Below, piece after piece: positions 57,875 through 64,000 of a DNA stretch of 64,000 nucleotides. This DNA is from Poriferisodalis sp965208895 (GTDB taxonomy: Bacteria; Actinomycetota; Acidimicrobiia; Acidimicrobiales; Poriferisodalaceae): contig NZ_OZ242363.1 in NCBI RefSeq assembly GCF_965208895.1, positions 2,356,001 through 2,420,000 on the forward strand, in the 5' to 3' direction. The position numbers and the translations under genes are program-made. Every line of letters begins with the position of its first letter. Position 1 is the stretch's first letter. The notes beneath the pieces were generated by a model, which worked only from the letters and a program-made list of their open reading frames with translations, had not been told where the DNA came from and searched no databases.

Positions 57875-59671
57875 CTATTGGCCCGTGGGGAGGTGGGCGG
57901 GCGTGCCGCGGCTCAGCCAGGTGGCTGCTGCTACTGCTGCGAAGACTGCTTCTCCGGCTTGGACTGGCGGTTGTTGCGAGGGTTCGATGGTGACGTTGAT
58001 GTGGGGGGTGTCGGCGGAGCGGGCTATGCCGAAGCTGCGGATCGTCAGGTCTTGTATCTCGCCTTCGGCGTCGACCGACAGCGACTCCGACGTGACCCAG
58101 CTCCATGCCATATGGCTGGCGCCTATGACGTAGCTGCGCAGCGTTACCTCGTCGAGCGGGTTGCCTGCGTCGATGTGCACCTTGATGCCTTCCGGGCTGA
58201 CTGTGGCGCGGGCCGCGGCGCCGTCGGGTGAGGTGACGTCGACTGTGGCGGTGGATTCGACGAGCGGGTCGGCGGCTTGGCGGCGGTTGAGCGCGGCGGC
58301 GAGCATCCGGGCTTCTGCCCAGGGTGCGGCGCGTAGGGCGGTAGATGTGGGCGGGCCGGGTAGGTCGACTTCGACTATGTCAGCGTTGGGCAGCACTGCT
58401 TGCAGCACTTCTGCTGCTCTTGGGGTTCGGGCGATGCGGATGATTCCGGTGCCATCGGCGTGCAGGCCTGCGGCCAGCGGGGGGCGTTTGGGGCCTCGTC
58501 GTACTGCGTCTTCTCGTGACCACAGCACACGGACCGGTTGGCCGATCTCGTCGGCCAGATGTCTCGCTTCGTCACGCACCGGCGACTCAGCCTTGCCGCC
58601 GAACGCTCCTCCGTTGGCCAACGGGTCCGACGGCTCGCCGTCGGGTTCGCACCAGGCGGCGTCGGTTTCGAGGTAGCCGGGCTCGGTCCAGCAGGTCGCG
58701 AGGCGGATGGCCCACTGGGTGCCCTCTGGCGGTTCCGGTATGTCGATCGGCGGGGCCGGCTCGAGCGTGGTGCGGCGTCCCTGCACCTTGGCGGCCTGTC
58801 GCCGGGCCTGGGCCAGGGTTTCACCGAGGAACCACTCGCCGCGCGGACCAGTGACCGCTGTGAGGGTGCCGGGTGGCGCGCCGTCGGCCCCGAAATCGAA
58901 GCCGCCCAACACGCTGGCGCGCACCGACTGCTGGGGTCCGCCGGTCTCGATGCTGGCGCGGCGGGCTGCGGCCTCGGAGTCGCGCCCAGCGAAATCAGGG
59001 GTTGCCGCCGCGATACGGGCTGCGGCGGACGGATCGCGCTCGGGGACATCAGCGGTTGGGGTCGCGGCGTGTGTTGAGGTGCCGGGACCACGCGCGAGCT
59101 GGTCGCTTGCACCTGTGCCGCTTGCCGCAGCAGCGTGGGCGGCCGCTTCGCGGATCGTCTGCCAGCCGGTGCAGCGGCACAGGTGCGCTGCGAGGGCCTT
59201 GTCGACCGTGGTGCGGTCTGACAGATCGCTGCCTCGCCGCTCGTGGCCTACGAATCGGCACACGATTCCCGGCGTGCAGAAGCCGCACTGGGTCGCGCCG
59301 CATGCCAGAAACGCTTCAGACCAGCGCTGCTGCTCGTCGGGGCTCAATCCGGCGGCGGTGGTGATCCGGCGGCCTGCTACCCGTCTTGCCGGTGTGACGC
59401 AGGCCACGCGGGGCTCGTCGTCGACCAGCACCGTGCAACAGCCGCACTGTCCTTGGGGGCTGCAGCCGTCGAGCACCGCTTCGATGCCGACGCGGTCGCG
59501 CAGCACGCCGAGCAGGGTGTCACCGTCGTCGGGCACCTCGACGGCGCGGCCGTCGAGGATGAAACCCAAGGTGGCGGCCTGCGGTTCGGACGGCAACCGG
59601 CCGGTTTGGGAAGCAGCCGAATCCGCGCCAGGCGATGCACTCGAACTCAGAGGAAGCGCCAATAGGTGCAC
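57875..59671 (-). CDS. 2Fe-2S / shortened molybdopterin-domain fusion (xanthine dehydrogenase family)
   Basis: I place the start at GTG 59671 (GGTGGGAAG directly upstream; 598 residues); the frame is open to 59737. The N-terminal 160 residues are a complete small subunit: plant-type 2Fe-2S Cys in CSPQGQCGCCTVLVDDEPRV, then ACGATQCGFCTPGIVCRFVG and LAAHLCRCTGWQTIREAAAH. The rest resembles pieces of the molybdopterin subunit (RGEWFLGETLAQARRQAAKV, LANGGAFGGKAESPVRDEAR, VRVLWSREDAVRRGPKRPPL) but is only about 400 residues long, half the usual size. The GGAFGGK motif is kept; later active-site parts are not seen. No FAD subunit is nearby. Confidence 0.7.
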   Translation of the reverse strand: MHLLALPLSSSASPGADSAASQTGRLPSEPQAATLGFILDGRAVEVPDDGDTLLGVLRDRVGIEAVLDGCSPQGQCGCCTVLVDDEPRVACVTPARRVAGRRITTAAGLSPDEQQRWSEAFLACGATQCGFCTPGIVCRFVGHERRGSDLSDRTTVDKALAAHLCRCTGWQTIREAAAHAAAASGTGASDQLARGPGTSTHAATPTADVPERDPSAAARIAAATPDFAGRDSEAAARRASIETGGPQQSVRASVLGGFDFGADGAPPGTLTAVTGPRGEWFLGETLAQARRQAAKVQGRRTTLEPAPPIDIPEPPEGTQWAIRLATCWTEPGYLETDAAWCEPDGEPSDPLANGGAFGGKAESPVRDEARHLADEIGQPVRVLWSREDAVRRGPKRPPLAAGLHADGTGIIRIARTPRAAEVLQAVLPNADIVEVDLPGPPTSTALRAAPWAEARMLAAALNRRQAADPLVESTATVDVTSPDGAAARATVSPEGIKVHIDAGNPLDEVTLRSYVIGASHMAWSWVTSESLSVDAEGEIQDLTIRSFGIARSADTPHINVTIEPSQQPPVQAGEAVFAAVAAATWLSRGTPAHLPTGQ

Positions 59672-59746
59672 CTTCCCACCGTCACACCAGTCGTTTCCCA
59701 TTCTTGTTCGCTGTCGCTCACAGGCCGCTCGGGCCACGGCTTCGCC
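59664..59746. repeat. dispersed intergenic repeat A, copy 2
   Basis: This is the partner of 42669-42751, of equal length (83 bp). The upstream end of the molybdopterin-type gene lies in it, and the proposed GTG start (59671) with its ribosome binding site is supplied by the repeat. Confidence 0.6.
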
Positions 59747-59782
59747 TATGGGCTCAGCCTCTGAGGCTGGGTTCTGGGTGGC

Positions 59783-60118
59783 TCAGCTGAACGAGTTGCC
59801 GCAGCCGCAGGTGCGCTGCGCGTTGGGATTGTCGATAGCGAAGCCCGATCCCATCAAGCCGTCGGTGAAGTCGAGCGTGGCGCCTTCGAGCAACTGGGCG
59901 CTCATCGGATCTGACACGACCTTGATTTCGCCGTAGGCCTTCGACATGTCGTCGTTGGCCACTTCGGAATCGAAGAACATCTCGTAGCTGAAACCCGAGC
60001 AGCCACCCGGGCGCACGGCGACACGCAGCGCCAGTTCCTGCTCGCCTCCAGCCTCGGACAACTCCTGGGCGATGAGCTCGTGGACCTTGTCAGCGGCGGT
60101 ATCGGTGAGGGTGATCAC
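59783..60118 (-). CDS. A-type iron-sulphur carrier (IscA/ErpA/HesB family)
   Basis: The product is 111 residues from GTG 60118 (GGGAG nine bases upstream). The three cluster Cys are in RVAVRPGGCSGFSYEMFFDS and NAQRTCGCGNSFS; LEGATLDFTDGLMGSGFAID is the usual middle. It carries Fe-S clusters to target proteins. It is divergent from mrp, another Fe-S carrier. Confidence 0.92.
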   Translation of the reverse strand: MITLTDTAADKVHELIAQELSEAGGEQELALRVAVRPGGCSGFSYEMFFDSEVANDDMSKAYGEIKVVSDPMSAQLLEGATLDFTDGLMGSGFAIDNPNAQRTCGCGNSFS

Positions 60119-60293
60119 AACAGCGACTCCCGAATCAGTCCCAGTGGGCGAATGTTCCGCGACCGATGCTAGTGCCACAGCACGTGATTGCACAGGTCGG
60201 CCCCGCAACGTGTGCTGCCCGCTGACCCCCGCACCTGGGCTGGCGCAGCTCCCGGCCGGTGGGCCTGCGCACGACGCCATTACCCTGCGCCCC

Positions 60294-61484
60294 GTGAGCG
60301 CGTCCGCCGATGCCCCCGCCAATGACGAGGCGATGATCTCGATCCTGCGCGGCGTCATGGACCCTGAACTGGGCGACAACATCGTCGACCTGGGCATGGT
60401 GCGCAACGCCTACCGCGAAGGCACCACCGGGCACGTGACCGTGGCCTTGACCACCGCCGGCTGCCCGCTGCGCGCCACCATCAAGCGAGATTGCGAGACG
60501 CGGGTCGCCGGTCTGGCAGGCATCGAGCAGGTGCGGCTGCACTGGGACGAGCTGAACGCTGCAGAGAAGGCCCGGGTGATGGAGCGTGCCCGCCGCACCG
60601 CGCGCGACAACGCTGCGCCGACGCAGGTGCACGCCAGCACGCGCGTGCTGGCAGTGGCCTCAGGCAAGGGCGGCGTGGGCAAGTCGTCGGTGACCGTAAA
60701 CTTGGCGGCAGCGCTGGCCGCACGCGGCTTCGTCGTGGGCGTGCTGGACGCAGACATCTGGGGATTCAGCATTCCCCGCATGCTCGGCTTGGAGGGTCGC
60801 CTCGGCGCCCGGCCTCCCGGCGAGGGCGAGGAGCGGGGCAAGATCGTGCCCGACGAGCTCGCTGCCGGCGACGGCCTGCTGAAGGTCGTGTCGACCGGAC
60901 TGCTGGTGGAGACCGAGGAAACCGCCCTGATGTGGCGGGGACTCATGCTCGCCAAGGCCGTCGAGCAGTTCCTGCACGACGTGGACTGGGGCGAGATGGA
61001 CTACCTGCTCATCGACATGCCCCCCGGCACCGGCGACGTGCAGATGGCGCTCGCTCGGCTGCTGCCTCAGGCCGAGATGCTGGTGGTGACCACACCCGCG
61101 CTGAGCGCGCAGAAGGTGGCTGTGCGCGTGGCTGACATGGCGCGCCGCAGCCATATGCCGATCGTGGGCGTCGTGGAGAACATGGGTCCATTCGAGGCGC
61201 CCGACGGGCAGCGCTGGTCGTTCTTCGGCGAGGGCGGCGGGGAGCGCTTGGCGGCCGACCTGAGCGTGCCCTTGCTGGGCTCGATCCCGCTGGAGCCCGC
61301 AGTGTCGGCTGGTGGAGATGCCGGGGCGCCTGTTGCCGGTGGTGGAGCTGGTGGTGCTGCGGCGGAGGTGTTCGAGTCGATCACCGAGCTGCTGGTTTGC
61401 GAGATCTGCCCGCCGGTGGATATGGGGACTTGCACGGCTCGCATGGACGGCCCTATTCCAGTGGAGCTTGGCGTTCGCCGGTAA
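60294..61484 (+). CDS. mrp: Mrp/ApbC-type iron-sulphur cluster carrier ATPase
   Basis: The product is 396 residues from GTG 60294. The N-terminal MIP18/DUF59 domain has ISILRGVMDPELGDNIVDLG and TTAGCPLRATIKRD. The P-loop domain has RVLAVASGKGGVGKSSVTVN, GVLDADIWGFSIPRMLG, DYLLIDMPPGTGDVQMALAR, PIVGVVENMGPF. The family CxxC near the dimer interface is not in its usual place, but a C-x2-C (LLVCEICPPVDMGTCTARMD) is present at the C-terminus. It sits opposite the IscA-type gene. Confidence 0.92.
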   Translation: MSASADAPANDEAMISILRGVMDPELGDNIVDLGMVRNAYREGTTGHVTVALTTAGCPLRATIKRDCETRVAGLAGIEQVRLHWDELNAAEKARVMERARRTARDNAAPTQVHASTRVLAVASGKGGVGKSSVTVNLAAALAARGFVVGVLDADIWGFSIPRMLGLEGRLGARPPGEGEERGKIVPDELAAGDGLLKVVSTGLLVETEETALMWRGLMLAKAVEQFLHDVDWGEMDYLLIDMPPGTGDVQMALARLLPQAEMLVVTTPALSAQKVAVRVADMARRSHMPIVGVVENMGPFEAPDGQRWSFFGEGGGERLAADLSVPLLGSIPLEPAVSAGGDAGAPVAGGGAGGAAAEVFESITELLVCEICPPVDMGTCTARMDGPIPVELGVRR

Positions 61485-61660
61485 CGCACGCCCGGAGTGC
61501 GCCGGCACCACCGCCTGGGTGAGAGCGCCGCGCCGGGCGTAACTCTCGCCGTCGTCGTCGTGGCGCTGCAATACACGCCCGGTGGGCGACGCCGCCGCAC
61601 CCCTTGGTGTTCTGTGCTCTCCCGCTAGCGCTTGACCGGGGTGCCGGTAGTGTCCGGGCG

Positions 61661-62944
61661 ATGAGGCCGCCGTCGGTGAACGACCTGGCGCTGCGGATCG
61701 CGGACGTGGGTTTGCCGCATCCTTTGCTGGTCATTGCTGCGCGGGCGGCTATTGCGGCTGGGGACCCCGACTCGGCGGTTGATGAGGCGCACCGGTTGCG
61801 GCGGAGCCTGCTGGGGCCGGCTGTCAATGCCACGGGCGTACTGCTGCACACGAATCTGGGCCGAGCTCCGCTCGGCCGTCATTACAGTCGGGCTCCGCTG
61901 GGGCTGGAAGCCGGCGCCGACGGTCCGGTGCGGTTCACCAATCTGGAATTCGATCTGGCATCGGGTCGGCGCGGCTCGCGCACCACCCATGCCTCGTTGC
62001 TGCTGGCGACGCTGACCGGTGCTGAGGCCGCTCTCGTCGTCAACAACTGCGCCGCCGCCGTGACGTTGGTGCTGGCGGCGCTGGCGCGTGACCGTGGGGT
62101 GGCGGTGTCACGGGGCGAGCTGGTGGAGATCGGCGGCGGTTTCCGGGTGCCTGAGGTGATGGAACAGTCAGGTGCCCAGCTCGTCGAGGTGGGCACCACC
62201 AACCGAACCCGGGCCGCCGACTACCGGGCCGCCACCGAGCGCGGCGACATTGCGCTGCTGCTGAAGGTACACCCGTCCAACTACCGCATCACCGGCTTCA
62301 CCGAGGAAGCCGACGTGGCGGACCTTGCCAAGATCGGGCCGCCGGTGGTGTCAGACCTGGGATCGGGCCTGCTGGACGAGCGTTGCCCGTGGCTGGGACA
62401 GCGCCCCGACTGGCTGGCCGGCGAGCCCGGTGCCCGTCAGACGCTGGCCGAGGGCGCGGCGCTGGTCACGTTCTCGGGCGACAAGCTGATGGGCGGGCCC
62501 CAGGCGGGGATCATCTGCGGCCGAGCTGATCTGATCGCAGCCTGCGCTGCGCACCCGCTGATGCGGGCGTTCCGGCCCGGATCGCTGGTGCTCGACGCGC
62601 TGCAGTCGGTGGCGCTGGCCTACCTGCGACGCGATGGCGACGCGATCCCGTTCTGGCGCATGGCTTCGACACCCATCGAAGAGCTGGCCGAGCGGGCCGA
62701 GGCCCTCCGCGTCGGACGACCGGCACGCACGAGCGCGCTAGCCGGCGCCGGGTCACTGCCCGGCCAGGAGATCCCGTCCGCCGGCATCGAGCTCGACGGC
62801 GACTTCGCGGCCGCGCTACGGGCACACGACCCGCCAGTCATCGCCCGCGTCAACGAGCAGACGACCGTGATCGACCTGCGCACCGTCGACCCCGCCGACG
62901 ACGACGACGTGGCCGCCGCGGTGCGCCGAGCGCTCAGCGAATAG
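61661..62944 (+). CDS. selA: L-seryl-tRNA(Sec) selenium transferase SelA
   Basis: The product is 427 residues from ATG 61661. Features are LLGPAVNATGVLLHTNLGRA, AALVVNNCAAAVTLVLAALA, VSRGELVEIGGGFRVPEVME, VGTTNRTRAADYRAATERGD, LKVHPSNYRITGF and the PLP Lys in LVTFSGDKLMGGPQAGIICG. SelA converts seryl-tRNA(Sec) to selenocysteinyl-tRNA with selenophosphate. tRNA-Sec is at 49619. selB and selD are not in the window; the next gene is not related. Confidence 0.95.
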   Translation: MRPPSVNDLALRIADVGLPHPLLVIAARAAIAAGDPDSAVDEAHRLRRSLLGPAVNATGVLLHTNLGRAPLGRHYSRAPLGLEAGADGPVRFTNLEFDLASGRRGSRTTHASLLLATLTGAEAALVVNNCAAAVTLVLAALARDRGVAVSRGELVEIGGGFRVPEVMEQSGAQLVEVGTTNRTRAADYRAATERGDIALLLKVHPSNYRITGFTEEADVADLAKIGPPVVSDLGSGLLDERCPWLGQRPDWLAGEPGARQTLAEGAALVTFSGDKLMGGPQAGIICGRADLIAACAAHPLMRAFRPGSLVLDALQSVALAYLRRDGDAIPFWRMASTPIEELAERAEALRVGRPARTSALAGAGSLPGQEIPSAGIELDGDFAAALRAHDPPVIARVNEQTTVIDLRTVDPADDDDVAAAVRRALSE

Positions 62945-63034
62945 TCGCGCATCGCGCCACACACCAGCCCGGCGCACCGCCTTTACAGCCGGTGTCTTAC
63001 CCTTGTTGACTGATCACCTCGATGGGATGCAGGC

Positions 63035-64000
63035 ATGCCACGGCGCAGAAAGACAGACGGTCTGTGCCGATGCAGTAATCGGTATTCGGTTCGCAAGATC
63101 GGGCGGGCACTGGTGGCATTGGCGCTCGCAGCGAGCGTGCTCGCCACAGCGCACAGCCCGGCAATGGGCGCAGCGGCGGACGTGGAGAAGCCCACTCGCC
63201 TCTCGGGCACCGACCGCTACACGACCGCAGTCAAGGTGGCAGAGGCCTACGTGACTGAAGTGGAGAGCACCGCCGGCCAGCCGACGGTCGACACGGTCAT
63301 TCTCACCTCGGGTCTCGACGAGCACTTCGGCTACACGCTGCCCACACCGGCGCTTGCGAAGCTGCACAGCGCACCGGTGCTGTTGACAGCGCCCGACGAG
63401 CTGCCATCCGCCGTTGCCACGTTTCTCGCCCGTCCGGCCATCACCACCGTGTACATCGTGGGCAACGAGGATGTGGTGTCGGCCGGCGTCGAGGTCGACG
63501 TCGCCGCGATCAACGGCGTGACGGTCAACCGCATCGCCGATGTCGGCACTGCGGTCGACGCCGCCGCGGCGATCGCCGGACTGGTGGGCTGGTCGCCGGG
63601 CTCACCGGGAGAGATCCCGGGCAGAGGCCGTACGGTGCTGCTGGCCACCGGCGAGAACTTCGCCGATGCGCTCGCAGCGGGCCCGCTCGCCTACCGCGGC
63701 GAGCATCCGATCCTGCTGATCCCCCAATCAGAGCTGCCTGCGGCAGTGCCGACGTTCCTGCGCGACAGCCTCACCGACCACGTCGTCATCCTGGGCGGCA
63801 CTGCGGCAGTGAGCACAGCAGTCGAGAACAGCGTCAAAGGCCTGGGCATCACCACGCAGCGCTGGCAAGGCACCGATCGTTTTGCGACGGCAATCGACAT
63901 CGCCGAAGAACTGCTGGGCACCGACCCGCCGCAACAGTGCTTCGACGACAGCGGCGACATCGGCCTCGCCTACGGATGGCGCTCACCCGATGCCATCGTC
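63035..64000 (+). CDS. cell-wall-binding repeat 2 family protein (partial)
   Basis: The gene starts at ATG 63035 and runs off the end of the window (322 codons seen). A basic start and signal peptide (ALVALALAASVLATAHSPAM) are followed by the repeats TRLSGTDRYTTAVKVAEAYV, TVILTSGLDEHFGYTLPTPA, VLLATGENFADALAAGPLAY, HVVILGGTAAVSTAVEN, and RWQGTDRFATAIDIAEELLG. These are typical of the putative cell-wall-binding repeat 2. It is likely a secreted surface protein; the functional domain may lie beyond the window. Confidence 0.85.
   Translation, partial: MPRRRKTDGLCRCSNRYSVRKIGRALVALALAASVLATAHSPAMGAAADVEKPTRLSGTDRYTTAVKVAEAYVTEVESTAGQPTVDTVILTSGLDEHFGYTLPTPALAKLHSAPVLLTAPDELPSAVATFLARPAITTVYIVGNEDVVSAGVEVDVAAINGVTVNRIADVGTAVDAAAAIAGLVGWSPGSPGEIPGRGRTVLLATGENFADALAAGPLAYRGEHPILLIPQSELPAAVPTFLRDSLTDHVVILGGTAAVSTAVENSVKGLGITTQRWQGTDRFATAIDIAEELLGTDPPQQCFDDSGDIGLAYGWRSPDAIV

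Noticed and set aside
59783..60118. Possible selenoprotein of the HesB type, given tRNA-Sec and selA
   Set aside because: All three cluster positions are encoded as Cys and there is no in-frame TGA at the conserved positions.

Overview
The window is GC-rich DNA from an actinobacterium. Two WhiB regulators, a RegX3/SenX3-type phosphate system with PstSCAB-PhoU, a Tad pilus locus with a DUF4244-type pilin, an actinobacterial-style GSII glutamine synthetase, an orphan GlnR-like regulator and a DUF2342 protein all point there. The mix with MreB, SelA/tRNA-Sec and cell-wall-binding-repeat proteins fits class Acidimicrobiia best, but that placement is an inference.

Positions 1-23.6 kb form an accessory island rich in decay. 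It holds toxin-antitoxin and conflict genes: two hipBA modules, a hicB with a broken hicA, a relB/yafQ pair, and two cassettes of a small SPEHK/CPRD-type protein followed by an ImmA/IrrE-like gene. It also holds an ATPase-TOPRIM pair (17.0-18.8 kb) and a broken GHKL-ATPase/phosphoribosyltransferase-like operon (14.1-16.3 kb). Remnants of IS1634 and IS630 transposases and of a Dam-type methyltransferase lie between them. A 1.56-kb segment carrying an ImmA gene occurs twice in direct orientation almost unchanged (11166-12730 and 21185-22749). Running through the island is a family of short proteins with a conserved head, a variable coiled coil and a C-terminal membrane helix ending in EWLRG. At least nine whole or partial copies are present, several spliced to other sequences, and some share an ACTGAA/TTCAGT inverted motif upstream.

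Positions 23.6-64 kb look like ordinary chromosome. In order they hold a PDZ-Lon protease, a HEAT-repeat protein, a DUF222-HNH protein, a substrate-binding lipoprotein, MreB, MoaE and an epimerase-like gene, and a DUF2342 protein convergent with an MFS transporter. Then comes the complete phosphate operon (regulator, kinase, PhoU, PstB, PstA, PstC, PstS, reading leftward, with a four-unit PHO box upstream of pstS). It is followed by WhiB-TatA-WhiB, the Tad pilus operon, tRNA-Sec, a sigma-70 factor, NAD synthetase, a nitrogen cluster (GSII, GSI, GlnR-like), RidA, an FMN/F420 oxidase-like protein, an unusual 2Fe-2S/molybdopterin fusion, an A-type Fe-S carrier, Mrp, SelA, and the start of a cell-wall-binding protein. 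Tandem repeats of 15-30 bp lie in or beside several genes.

The most original sequence signals are: a pair of long intergenic hairpins (50998-51114, 57741-57840) that share an asymmetric internal motif while both arms change in step; two further dispersed intergenic repeats (83 and 101 bp, two copies each); the 28-bp iterated array before hipBA; and the shuffling coiled-coil membrane family.
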